Shown piece by piece: positions 30,620 to 39,009 of a stretch of DNA of 64,000 nucleotides (positions within the stretch are counted from its first letter, which is position 1; each line of letters opens with the position of its first letter). The translations under genes and the position numbers were made by a program. Source of the DNA: Asticcacaulis aquaticus (GTDB taxonomy: Bacteria > Pseudomonadota > Alphaproteobacteria > Caulobacterales > Caulobacteraceae); the NCBI RefSeq assembly GCF_028550415.1, contig NZ_JAQQKX010000013.1, positions 83,322 through 147,321 on the forward strand, given 5' to 3'. The notes beneath the pieces are model-generated. The model made no database searches and had not been told where the DNA came from. It was given only the letters and a program-made list of their open reading frames with translations.

Positions 30620-31724
30620 AGCGGCCTCCGTTATATTCGATGTCGGCGGTCATCCCGGCGGCCAGGCTCTGCCCTTGTCTCACGGCACGCCAGCCGTAAC
30701 CGAGGGTGTCGCGCAAAGCCGCGATGCTCAGTCCGGCAAGGACATCCCGGCCCCGCGCCCGATCGTCCCGCCATGGCGTCAGACGCCCTTCGCGCAGGGC
30801 TTTCGGCAAGCCATAGAGCCACATGGCCGGGCCGACAAAGGCAGGCGTGCCGTCCGTTCGCAGGACCGGCCCAGCTCCCATAAACGCCGCTGCCAGCCCC
30901 GCCGGATCGTGGGCCAGCAGGTGCAGGCCGGACGTGGCGCGCGGGTTGCATTCCAGCAGCCACAACCGTCCGTCGGCGTCCTGCCGCAGGTCGCAGGCTA
31001 CCTGCCCGGTGAGGCCCAGCCCTCCGATCAGGGTCCGGGCCACATCTTCGAGCCTTCCCGACAGGACCGGCTCGACCGGGTCGATATAGTAGCTGGCACC
31101 GCCGCGGGTTCGCCATCCCGACCGGTAGGCGCAAAAGGCCGAGACCTCCCCCGCGTGGGCCAGAGCATAGAAACTCAGGTCTTCGCCATCGATACAGGCC
31201 TGCATCAGCCAGGGATTGGCCGGGTCATGACGCAGCGATTCAAGGCGGGATACGGCCGGGCGGATCAGAACCTGCGTACCGAAGCGCGAAAACTCAGGCT
31301 TGAATACGGACCGAGCGGCGGCGTGGCGCGCCCCTTCATCCGTACCGGTCAGGCGGCGCGTGGCGGGCACAGCGATCCCCAGACCTCCGGCCAGTTCGAG
31401 AGCGTCGAACTTGGAATGCAGGGCGAGCAGCCGGTCAGGCTCAGGCGCAAAGAGCGGCAGGTCCAGAGCCGACCAATGGAAAATTTCCTCGCACAGACAG
31501 ATGATTACATCCATCTTTTCGCCAATTTTCAAAGCCTCTGTCCGGAACCGCGATGCGGCGAAGACCGGCGAGGCATGCGTCTGGAACGCCTGCACCGGCA
31601 ATCGGTCGACAATCGCGCTGCGGTGAACATCGGCGGCGTGGACCTCGTGCCCCTGTCCGCTCAGGGCGCGGATCAGGTCGACCGCCACGGGGGCGCGGAC
31701 ACCGGTGACCAGAATTCGGCTCAT
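30606..31724 (-). CDS. ATP-grasp ligase
   Basis: A 372-residue enzyme of the carboxylate-amine ligase superfamily. The N-terminal pre-ATP-grasp domain starts with a Rossmann-like ILVTGVRAPVAVDLIRAL. The ATP-grasp core includes a FKPEFSRFGTQVLI segment and the Mg-binding LWLLECNPRATSGLHLL motif. Such enzymes join a carboxylate to an amine or thiol through an acyl phosphate. The ATG at 31724 is chosen because it overlaps the upstream TGA as ATGA and begins the Rossmann strand; a longer frame is rejected. In this cluster it may couple an amino acid or amine to the product of the adenylating or KAS III enzyme. Confidence 0.82.
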   Translation of the reverse strand: MSRILVTGVRAPVAVDLIRALSGQGHEVHAADVHRSAIVDRLPVQAFQTHASPVFAASRFRTEALKIGEKMDVIICLCEEIFHWSALDLPLFAPEPDRLLALHSKFDALELAGGLGIAVPATRRLTGTDEGARHAAARSVFKPEFSRFGTQVLIRPAVSRLESLRHDPANPWLMQACIDGEDLSFYALAHAGEVSAFCAYRSGWRTRGGASYYIDPVEPVLSGRLEDVARTLIGGLGLTGQVACDLRQDADGRLWLLECNPRATSGLHLLAHDPAGLAAAFMGAGPVLRTDGTPAFVGPAMWLYGLPKALREGRLTPWRDDRARGRDVLAGLSIAALRDTLGYGWRAVRQGQSLAAGMTADIEYNGGRYGSA

Positions 31725-32899
31725 GACATCCACCGAACATGCCGCCGCTTGGGGTAGCCCTGAGCCGGGTCCCACGCCGTTCGCTGCACGGGCTGTCCGA
31801 ACCTTGCCAAGGCCGCCGCCACGGCGCTGGCGTCATCATCATGGGCGCAGGCAAAGACGATACCGTTCGGCCTGCCGGTCGCCGTCCAGCCTTGATCGGA
31901 CGGTAAACCGGGCGATACCCGTGCCTCGACCTCGCCCGGAAAAACGGTCTGCGCGCCCCAGCGCCAGATATCCTGAACCCGCCCTTCGACGGGCCTGACG
32001 GCACGCAGGGCCGAACCGCAGGCACAGACGGTGTCCTGAAGGATATCGTCCAGCCGCAGGCGAATGACGGCCTGCGACCGGCGGCGCAGATCGGTGACGA
32101 CGGGGCGAAACCGCCCCTGATCACCCAGCGGCTCGGTCTCGACGATCAGGCTGTCCTCATTGAGATGCAGGGTGCCCAACCGGCACGGCGCGCCGAGAAA
32201 GCCTTCCGTCGCCTGATAGATCGGATCGGGCCGGACACCCAGCCGAGCGGCGATGCCGTCGCGTTCGACGACGTTCAGCGTCTCCGCGCCATAAAAGACC
32301 CGGCGCAGCGACGGCAGGGTGCGCAACTTCAGCAGAACTTGCGGCGGCGCGATAAGGATTTCGGGGTCGAAGGCCTCTATTTCGTCCGCGTCGCCGTTCA
32401 GCGGAAAAAAGCGCAGGTCGAACCGTTTCGACCGGTAGAGGTCGTTCGGCGCACGCAGGCACAGGGCGACCCTCCGATAGCGCATCAGTTCGATCGGCGT
32501 CAGCAGCTTGCCCAGCAACTGCCCCATATAGGCGGCGCGCTCGACCGGTGTGGTCACGAACAGGCCCCGCGTGCCACCGGACGTGCCGGTCGAAAATCCG
32601 GCCCGCAGGCCCGGCGACTGGGCGACGCCGGTTTCCGCCGCGGTGGCCAGAGCCTCGGCCTCGGTGTAGGTGACCCCCGACGCAAAGGCGTCGAACCTTG
32701 TGCGAAATGCGGCAATGTCCGTGACCTGAAAATCGGTCAGGGCGTCACCCGTAACCTCGGCATAGGCCGGCACCGCCCGCAGTTCCACGCGTTTTCGCTG
32801 CCACAGCCGCGCCTGATGACGCGCGATCGTGGCGCGCGACCAGCGGCGGCTGATCAGGGCCGTCGTATAGGCCGACAGAAAAGCCCCCGCCTCAGCCAT
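31721..32899 (-). CDS. F390-synthetase-like adenylate-forming enzyme
   Basis: A 392-residue adenylating enzyme, shorter than typical acyl-CoA ligases and close in pattern to the F390 synthetase/phenylacetate-CoA ligase group. The P-loop-like A3 motif is STGTSGGTRG at 103-112. A later YQATEGFLG matches the A5 region and IRLRLDDILQ the A7 region. A CACGS pair-cysteine motif follows, as in that group. It would activate a carboxylic acid as acyl-AMP. The gene overlaps the upstream hydrolase by eight bases and the ATP-grasp gene by four, so expression is tightly coupled. Confidence 0.8.
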   Translation of the reverse strand: MAEAGAFLSAYTTALISRRWSRATIARHQARLWQRKRVELRAVPAYAEVTGDALTDFQVTDIAAFRTRFDAFASGVTYTEAEALATAAETGVAQSPGLRAGFSTGTSGGTRGLFVTTPVERAAYMGQLLGKLLTPIELMRYRRVALCLRAPNDLYRSKRFDLRFFPLNGDADEIEAFDPEILIAPPQVLLKLRTLPSLRRVFYGAETLNVVERDGIAARLGVRPDPIYQATEGFLGAPCRLGTLHLNEDSLIVETEPLGDQGRFRPVVTDLRRRSQAVIRLRLDDILQDTVCACGSALRAVRPVEGRVQDIWRWGAQTVFPGEVEARVSPGLPSDQGWTATGRPNGIVFACAHDDDASAVAAALARFGQPVQRTAWDPAQGYPKRRHVRWMS

Positions 32900-33719
32900 G
32901 CCTCACCCACTTCCCCGCTGTACGCGCGCAATGCGACGGAATGATCTCCACCCGCCCGCGCTTCGATAGCGCGTTGAGCGCCGTCAGCGTCGCACGATAA
33001 GTCGCCGTATGCCCCAGCAGGCCCGTGGTCAGGGCAGGCGGCGGCACATTGTCTTCGACGGCGTCCAGCGACCACGCGGCATCCCCGATAAAGAACAGCC
33101 GTGCTTGGGGCACCCACAATCCCCAATGTCCCTTACAATGCCCGGGCAGTTCGACCGCGATCAGACTGCCGTCACCGCAGAGATCAACGCCGTGCGTGAA
33201 CGGCGCCAAATCGTCACCCAAAGCCTCAGGCGGCAGAACCTCGAAAAAGGTGGCGCGCCGATCTATATCCTCCGGCACGAGCGCACCGAGCAGGCCCTGC
33301 CGGACGCGCGTGAACCGACTGCCCCGTCGGGTGGCCTCCAGACCCGCCCGGGCGCAAAAAATCCGGGCCTGCGTAAATCGCGTCAGCCCCGCGACGTGGT
33401 CGCCGTGGAAATGCGAGACGACGACCGCCGCGATATCGTCCGGCGCGTAACCGTAGGTTTTCAGTTGATCTTCAAGCGGTTGTTCGGGCAGGCTCACGGG
33501 CGTGGCCAACCGGTAGAGCCGTTCGGGAAAGGGTTCGGTCGCCGTAAAAAAGCGTCGGTCATAGCCGGTATCGAACAGGATCGGCCCCCAACTTTCATGC
33601 ACGATCAGGCCCACCAGCGCCGGGAAATCGACCGGACACAAATGGCCGCCGCGACGGCTCATGATTTCCGGGTGTCGACAGGCCCCGACCTGCAAAATGT
33701 GGACCGCCGTCACGCTCAT
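32892..33719 (-). CDS. Metallo-beta-lactamase-fold hydrolase
   Basis: A 275-residue cytoplasmic protein of the MBL superfamily (lactonase/AHL-hydrolase-like branch). The metal motif is SHFHGDH (H103, H105, D107, H108), with H194 in PGHCKGH, D213 in GDAAW and H263 in PSHC, all as expected for a two-metal site. Such proteins hydrolyse lactones, thioesters or similar bonds. Placed between an SDR-type reductase and an adenylating enzyme, it could release or edit an intermediate, for example as a thioesterase. That role is inferred. Its start overlaps the reductase stop (ATGA). Confidence 0.85.
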   Translation of the reverse strand: MSVTAVHILQVGACRHPEIMSRRGGHLCPVDFPALVGLIVHESWGPILFDTGYDRRFFTATEPFPERLYRLATPVSLPEQPLEDQLKTYGYAPDDIAAVVVSHFHGDHVAGLTRFTQARIFCARAGLEATRRGSRFTRVRQGLLGALVPEDIDRRATFFEVLPPEALGDDLAPFTHGVDLCGDGSLIAVELPGHCKGHWGLWVPQARLFFIGDAAWSLDAVEDNVPPPALTTGLLGHTATYRATLTALNALSKRGRVEIIPSHCARTAGKWVRHG

Positions 33720-34690
33720 GAGGCCGCCTCGATGGCGCTTTGGAAGGCGTCATATGCCGGTTTGAACCCTAGCCGCTCGCGCGCCACGCTCAGGTCGAAC
33801 ATCTGCGAAAAGGCCAGGGTCGTCAGACCATAGACGGTCAGCGGCGGTTCCGGCTGACCGGGGAGCCGGCGGCAGACGGCTTCCATACCCGCAACTGCCA
33901 GACGTAACGGCCCGTAGGGTACGGGGACAAATTTGACCGGCAAATTGAGAGCCTGTGCAAATCGCTCGACCATCTCCCTGACCGGCAAGGCATGACCGCC
34001 AGAAATATTAACCGCTTCGCCATTCAACAGGGGCGCGCGTTGTTCGGCCAGCACCAGCGCCTGCGCCACATCACGCACATCGGTCAGTTCCATCAGGGCC
34101 TGGCCGCCTCGCAGAAGCGGAAACCGGCCCCTGCGCATCAGGCGCAGGACGCGCGGCAGCAGCACCGTATCGTCGGGGCCGACAATGGCACGGGGACGGA
34201 TCGACACGCAGGCCATATCGGCGTTGGCCGCATTGAGCACCCGCCGCTCGGCCTCGATCTTGGTGGCGGCATAGGCGTTGAGAGGGCGCGGCGTGACCGG
34301 ATCGCTTTCCCGGAGGCCGATCTGGTCTGCGGCACGCGCATAAACCGAAGGTGAGGAAACGAATACAAATCTCTGACATTTTTCAGCTTTTGCCGCGATT
34401 AACAACGCCTCGGTCGCCGCCACATTGATCGCGTGAAAGGCCGCTTTCGCGCCCCATGGGCTCGACAGAGCCGCCGCGTGGATCACGCTGTCCATGCCGT
34501 CGACCAACGCCTGAGCCGCCCCCGGCGTACACAGATCGGTGGCGACGAATTCCACGCCCGGCCCTTCGAGGCGCGCACCGCGCGTCACGTCGCGCCCCGT
34601 CGCCCGCACGCGATAGCCTTGTCGGCGCAAGACCTCGACGACCGCCAGCCCCAGCCCGCCCGTCGCCCCTGTGACCAGCACCCGCCTCAC
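33716..34690 (-). CDS. NAD(P)-dependent epimerase/dehydratase (3-beta-HSD-like, extended SDR)
   Basis: A 324-residue extended short-chain dehydrogenase. The nucleotide-binding motif GATGGLG is at 8-14, and the catalytic pair is Y140 and K144 (NAYAATK) with the serine in FVSSPSVY. The family includes beta-hydroxysteroid dehydrogenases and OleD-type reductases that reduce beta-keto acids made by thiolase-fold enzymes. Coming directly after KAS III with an ATGA overlap, it may reduce the condensation product. A steroid role is unlikely in this context. Confidence 0.82.
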   Translation of the reverse strand: MRRVLVTGATGGLGLAVVEVLRRQGYRVRATGRDVTRGARLEGPGVEFVATDLCTPGAAQALVDGMDSVIHAAALSSPWGAKAAFHAINVAATEALLIAAKAEKCQRFVFVSSPSVYARAADQIGLRESDPVTPRPLNAYAATKIEAERRVLNAANADMACVSIRPRAIVGPDDTVLLPRVLRLMRRGRFPLLRGGQALMELTDVRDVAQALVLAEQRAPLLNGEAVNISGGHALPVREMVERFAQALNLPVKFVPVPYGPLRLAVAGMEAVCRRLPGQPEPPLTVYGLTTLAFSQMFDLSVARERLGFKPAYDAFQSAIEAAS

Positions 34691-35685
34691 AGACGCAACA
34701 CCATGGCGCCGATGCTCACCCCCGCCGAGGTGCCGAGCAGCAGCGCGGTCGATCCGGGCGTCAGGCGGCCCTCGACCTGCGCCGCGTACAACGCCGACGG
34801 CAAGGAGGCGGCGATCTGGTTGCCATGGTCGGCAAAGATATCGACCACGCGTTCGGGGCGCACCTTCACCAGATGACGGATATATTCGAGGCCCGGCTGA
34901 CTGGCCTGATGGCAGACGATCGTGTCGATCGCGTCGAGCGTCAACCCGGCCTGAGCCATCACCTTATCGAGCACCACCGGCACATGCCGCCCTGCCGCCT
35001 TGAACACGGCGAACGGGTCCATCTGAAACAGCGCCGCCGCGCGCAGGGCCTCGATGCCATCCTCGATGCGCACCTTCGTGCCGCCCGCCCGCAGCACCGC
35101 CGTATCCTTGCCCGTGCTGAACGTGGCAAACACTGAACCGAGGACGGCGGGGCCTTCCGATGACGCCTCCACACAAACCGCTGCGGCCCCGTCACCGAAA
35201 ATGGCCGAGATTTCCGGACGACTGTAATCAAGCCCCGCCGAGGCGATGTCGCTGGCAAAGATGACCGCCCGACGACAGCGACCGGCGGCGATGTAGAGGC
35301 TGACCGTATCCAGTGCCTGAAGGAAGGACAGGCAGGTCATATTGATATCGAAAGCCACAATGCCGGATCGGGCCAGACCCAGCCGGTCCTGCACCAGCGG
35401 CGCCGTCCCGGGGATGGGCTGCTCCATTACACCGCACGCCCCGACCAGCAGATCGAACGCGCCGTCGGACCACCCGGCCTGCTTCAGAGCCTCACGACAG
35501 GCTTCCGCGGCCATGAACGAAGTCGTCTCATCGCGGGCGGCGATACCACGCGACCCTATGCCGAAGCGGGCCTCGGTCCAGCCCCCGGCTTCGCCGAAGC
35601 GGGCATCGAGCGCCGTGGACGGTTGGGAAACGCGCGGGCGATACCGGCCCAGCCCCGCCAATCTCACGCCAATAGGAAATGTCAT
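34687..35685 (-). CDS. Beta-ketoacyl-ACP synthase III (KAS III) family enzyme
   Basis: A 332-residue thiolase-fold condensing enzyme. The FabH-type triad is complete: C118 in DINMTCLSF, H259 in CHQAS and N289 in DHGNQ. Housekeeping FabH usually sits with plsX or acpP, but here it heads a seven-gene biosynthetic cluster, so a dedicated role, such as condensing an unusual acyl starter, is more likely. OleA- or DarB-like head-to-head condensation is another option. It is the first gene of the cluster. The upstream region holds a hairpin that may regulate it. Confidence 0.88.
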   Translation of the reverse strand: MTFPIGVRLAGLGRYRPRVSQPSTALDARFGEAGGWTEARFGIGSRGIAARDETTSFMAAEACREALKQAGWSDGAFDLLVGACGVMEQPIPGTAPLVQDRLGLARSGIVAFDINMTCLSFLQALDTVSLYIAAGRCRRAVIFASDIASAGLDYSRPEISAIFGDGAAAVCVEASSEGPAVLGSVFATFSTGKDTAVLRAGGTKVRIEDGIEALRAAALFQMDPFAVFKAAGRHVPVVLDKVMAQAGLTLDAIDTIVCHQASQPGLEYIRHLVKVRPERVVDIFADHGNQIAASLPSALYAAQVEGRLTPGSTALLLGTSAGVSIGAMVLRL

Positions 35686-35989
35686 TCAAACGGCCCTACA
35701 GTCGACCGGAACGCATGACGTGTTTTCACGCGGATCATGCGCGTTCCCCGGTCTTAGACTGTCCCCGCCTTTGATATAGAAGGCCATGATAGGCCTGTCC
35801 ATCGCAACGCAACGGAAACGTTCTCACGTTTATGTGCGATAGATTCTCACAATTAAGTGGATGGTTACCTTATCCTGCTACCGTATCCGGTATCATATTA
35901 GCGGCGAGCGATATGCCGAAAAGTGCCAAGACGCTTTTTGGAGTTTTCGGCAGCAATATCGTGACAAACTCATCGAGGTAGCGATCTAT
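35686..35989. other. Divergent intergenic region between the KAS III cluster and the GGDEF-EAL gene
   Basis: A 304-base gap. It holds a palindrome at 35712-35741 (CGCATGA with TCATGCG, inner CGTG with CACG), 27 bases upstream of the KAS III start, and a second hairpin at 35915-35951 (GCCGAAAA with TTTTCGGC). The second resembles the CCGAAAA cores of the window's REP-like elements. Promoters for both directions must lie here, but I see no convincing -35/-10 pair. An in-frame extension of the GGDEF-EAL gene covers part of the gap; I regard it as non-coding because it contains the second hairpin. Confidence 0.5.
35712..35741. promoter_or_regulatory. Palindrome in the leader of the KAS III cluster
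   Basis: Outer arms CGCATGA and TCATGCG are perfect over seven bases; inner arms CGTG and CACG flank TTTT, with a three-base bulge. It sits 27 bases before the first gene of the cluster and could be an operator or a leader hairpin. There is no regulator gene next to it. Confidence 0.4.
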
Positions 35990-37978
35990 ATGGCATCGGC
36001 AACACACGACACGCACTTGCTGACGGCGCAAATCCGCGCCGACCAGCTCGCGACCGTGCGGCGCAGCGTCAAGATTTCGATCCCGATCAATATCGTCCTG
36101 TCGCTGATCATAATGACGGTGACGGTCTATTACGGCCACGCCCAGTCCGGCGTCCTGTGGTTCGCCACCGCCCTGCTCATCAACATGGTGCGCGTGGCCC
36201 TATGCCAGGCGCCCTTCCCCGGTACGGCGGCCAAAGGGGCTTTTGCCGGCATGGCAAAACTGTCGGTCGACCGGCACCTGTTCATCGCTTCTCTGGCCGC
36301 GCTGACATCGGGTTCGGTCTGGGCGCTGATGCCAGCCCTGTGCGAAGGCTATACGTCGGCGCAGTCCGGCTTCTATCTGGTCGTCATCTGCGGCATCACG
36401 GCGGGGGCCGTCGTCCACGGCAATGCATACGCCATTATCCCCATATGTTTTATCGTGCCGCCGCTGATGTCGATGGCCGGATGCCTGTTCTATGCGGGCG
36501 GCTTCGACCGCATCGGTCTGGCCTGTGCGACCCTGCTCTATCTGGGGGCGCTGATCCGCTCGGCGCTGGAAAGCGAGGTCATGTTCCGTTACGGCAGCCA
36601 GCGCAAGAACGAAGCGACGACGCTGGCCGGCTCCCTGAAACAGGCCCATGCCCGCACGACCGAGGTCGCCGAGGAAATGCGTCATCGCGCTGTTCACGAT
36701 GCCCTGACCGGTCTTCTAAACCGCAGCGGTTTCGCCGCCGAAGTCGAACGCCGGGTATTGGACAACGCTCAGCCCCTGTGCCTGATGATCCTCGATCTGG
36801 ACGGTTTCAAATCGGTCAATGACGTCTTCGGTCACCGCGCCGGAGACGATGTTCTGGTCGAAGTCGCCCGCCGCCTGAAAACGATCGCCCGCGACGGCTT
36901 TACCATTGCCCGTCTGGGCGGCGACGAATTCGCGGTCCTCTTCGATGCCGATGCCGCCCCTGCCGATGAGATCGCCGGCCGGATCATAACCGCCATAGGC
37001 CAGCCGTTCGACGGCTTCGACGCCGGTCGCGTCGGCGTCAGCATCGGCATCCATCACCCCCGCGACCGCGTCAGCTTCTCCGAAATGATGGTCTGCGCCG
37101 ACACCGCGCTCTATGCGGCCAAGAACGGCGGTCGCAACCGCTTCCACCACTTCGATGCGACGCTCAGCGACCGGCTGGATATGAAGCGCGACATCGAGCG
37201 CGACCTGCCCCGCGCCCTAACCGAGCATCAGTTGCACATGTGGTATCAGCCGATCTTTTCGAACGGCGGCCGCACCTTCAGCCACTTCGAAGCCCTGCTG
37301 CGCTGGGAACACGACAAGCACGGCTGGGTGTCACCGGTCGATATCGTCGAAAACGCCGCTGTTCTGGGCCTGTCGGAACCGCTGCTCAAATATATTCTGG
37401 CCGAGGCCTGCGCCATGACCGCGCGCCTCAAAGCCTCGGGCCTCGATAAATCGTGGATCGCCGTCAATATCTCGCCGCGTGAAATGTCGCGCCTGCCGGT
37501 CGAGACCATGGTCTTCGAGGCCCTGAAACAGGCGGGCGTGTCCCCCTCGATGATCGAGATCGAGATCACCGAAGAAACCGCCATGGACATGCGCGCCGTC
37601 GAAGGCAAGCTGGCCGTGCTGGCCGAAGGCGGCATCCGCCTCGCCATCGACGATTTCGGTGTCGGTTATTCGTCCCTGTCGTCGCTGCGCCATCTGCGCG
37701 TCGACCGCCTGAAAATCGACAAGTCCTTCGTCATCGGCCTGACCGACTCGACCTCGGCGCAGGTCATGGTGCAGGCCATCGTCAATCTGGGGCACTCGCT
37801 CGGCATGGAGGTCGTTGCCGAAGGGGTCGAAAATGCCGAGACTCAGGCCCTGCTGCAACGCTTCGGGTGCCGCAATATGCAGGGCTATCATCTGGGCCGC
37901 CCGATGAGCAAAGACGCCGCTATTGAATGGGCCACGAAAAAACCGACCGACATCCTGCCCGCCGGTCAGGTCGCCTGA
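35990..37978 (+). CDS. GGDEF-EAL cyclic-di-GMP protein with membrane sensor domain
   Basis: A 662-residue inner-membrane protein. About five hydrophobic helices fill residues 20-180. The GGDEF domain has an intact motif (GGDEF, 310-314) but no RxxD inhibitory site at the expected place before it. The EAL domain (motif at 434-436, FEALLRW) keeps NISP, EITE, DDFGVGYSS, KIDKSF and EGVE, so phosphodiesterase activity is likely. The balance of synthesis and breakdown cannot be predicted. The ATG at 35990 follows GAGG; an upstream reading of 43 residues is rejected as unlike the family. It precedes a double-receiver gene by 120 bases. Confidence 0.9.
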   Translation: MASATHDTHLLTAQIRADQLATVRRSVKISIPINIVLSLIIMTVTVYYGHAQSGVLWFATALLINMVRVALCQAPFPGTAAKGAFAGMAKLSVDRHLFIASLAALTSGSVWALMPALCEGYTSAQSGFYLVVICGITAGAVVHGNAYAIIPICFIVPPLMSMAGCLFYAGGFDRIGLACATLLYLGALIRSALESEVMFRYGSQRKNEATTLAGSLKQAHARTTEVAEEMRHRAVHDALTGLLNRSGFAAEVERRVLDNAQPLCLMILDLDGFKSVNDVFGHRAGDDVLVEVARRLKTIARDGFTIARLGGDEFAVLFDADAAPADEIAGRIITAIGQPFDGFDAGRVGVSIGIHHPRDRVSFSEMMVCADTALYAAKNGGRNRFHHFDATLSDRLDMKRDIERDLPRALTEHQLHMWYQPIFSNGGRTFSHFEALLRWEHDKHGWVSPVDIVENAAVLGLSEPLLKYILAEACAMTARLKASGLDKSWIAVNISPREMSRLPVETMVFEALKQAGVSPSMIEIEITEETAMDMRAVEGKLAVLAEGGIRLAIDDFGVGYSSLSSLRHLRVDRLKIDKSFVIGLTDSTSAQVMVQAIVNLGHSLGMEVVAEGVENAETQALLQRFGCRNMQGYHLGRPMSKDAAIEWATKKPTDILPAGQVA

Positions 37979-38098
37979 TCCGAATAGTTGGGGAAGTAAT
38001 CCGTCCACCTCACCAATAATTAAGGATAACAGTGTATCAGGGATGTCGATCGCTTCCGAAAGGGGTTCGGAAGCCACCAGCAAGAAAGCGGGTACGGC

Positions 38099-38866
38099 GT
38101 GGCTGAAGGTTTGGCGTTGATCATCGAAGACAGCATGACTCAGGCGAATATCGTGGGGCGTATGCTTCAGGACGAAGACTGGGATTTTGTCGTCGCCCGC
38201 TCGCTGGCCGAATGCCACGAAGTGCTGATGCACCAGCGCCCGAACCTGATCTTCGTCGATGTGTTTCTGGGCGAAGAAAACGGCCTCGATCACCTGACCC
38301 AGATCCGCGAACGCGCGCTCGACGCGACCATCGCCGTCATGACCGCGGGCAGCCGTCAGGAATCGATCGACGAAACGCTGAAACTGGCGCGTAACTCCAA
38401 AGTCGATTTCGTGCTGCGCAAGCCGTTCTCGCGGCCGCAACTGCGCGCCATCGTCGAGTCGGCTCAGGCCGATGCCGCCGAAGGTCGCCGCCGCAAGCAC
38501 GCCCTCGTCATCGACGACAGCCATACGGTCGCCACCCTTACCGCGCAGATCCTGACCGACAACGGCTACCGCGTTTCGATCGCCCATTCGATGGAAGAGG
38601 CGCTCGACAATACCGATATCGCTCACGTCGACCTGATCGTCACCGATGTCTTCATGCCGGGCATGGGCGGTTTGCAAGGCATCCGCGTCATCAAATCGAC
38701 CTGGGACAATGTCCGCATTCTGGCCATGTCGGCGGGCCTCGCCTCGCGCGTCAGTTCTGACCGCGCGACGTCGGCCGCCGTCGCTGCCGGGGCCGATGCC
38801 GAGATCCAGAAGCCGTTCAAGCCGGTCGAACTGATCAACACCGCCATCCATCTGATGGCGTCCTGA
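38099..38866 (+). CDS. Double-receiver response regulator without output domain
   Basis: A 255-residue protein made of two CheY-like receiver domains. In the first, the phospho-acceptor is D54 (FVDVF) with K108 (RKPF); the first acidic pair is ED rather than DD. In the second, D183 (VTDVFMPGMGG) and K238 (QKPF) are present with an IDD acidic pair. There is no DNA-binding or enzymatic output. Such proteins act in phosphorelays or bind partner proteins. The start is a GTG. It follows the GGDEF-EAL gene on the same strand and ends one base before a strong terminator, so the two may share a transcript and a signalling role. Confidence 0.85.
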   Translation: MAEGLALIIEDSMTQANIVGRMLQDEDWDFVVARSLAECHEVLMHQRPNLIFVDVFLGEENGLDHLTQIRERALDATIAVMTAGSRQESIDETLKLARNSKVDFVLRKPFSRPQLRAIVESAQADAAEGRRRKHALVIDDSHTVATLTAQILTDNGYRVSIAHSMEEALDNTDIAHVDLIVTDVFMPGMGGLQGIRVIKSTWDNVRILAMSAGLASRVSSDRATSAAVAAGADAEIQKPFKPVELINTAIHLMAS

Positions 38867-38910
38867 TTTAGAGCGCGTCCCGATCTGATTGGATCGGGAC
38901 GCGCTCTAAA
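38867..38910 (+). terminator. Rho-independent terminator after the double-receiver gene
   Basis: A near-perfect long stem (TTTAGAGCGCGTCCCGATC with its reverse complement) has a six-base loop, followed by ATTTTTGTTTTAT. It starts directly at the stop codon of the double-receiver gene. The same AGAGCGCGTCCCGATC motif is a familiar extragenic palindrome in alphaproteobacteria, so it may be a repeat used as terminator. Confidence 0.85.
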
Positions 38911-38923
38911 ATTTTTGTTTTAT

Positions 38924-39009
38924 AGCGCATTTGATTCCGAAACGAAGTTCGGCGAAGCCAAAACCGTTACACACTTTTCGGAAACGTAGTTCGGCGCAGC
39001 CAATGCGCT
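38924..39009. repeat. REP-like palindromic element, copy 2
   Basis: An 86-base element framed by AGCGCATT and AATGCGCT. Inside are two direct copies of a CCGAAACGAAGTTCGGCGAAGCC-like unit (at about 38937 and 38979), separated by ACCGTTACACACTTTTCGG. The unit also occurs in inverse orientation in the element at 12334-12397. It abuts the stop codon of the IclR gene. Confidence 0.75.
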
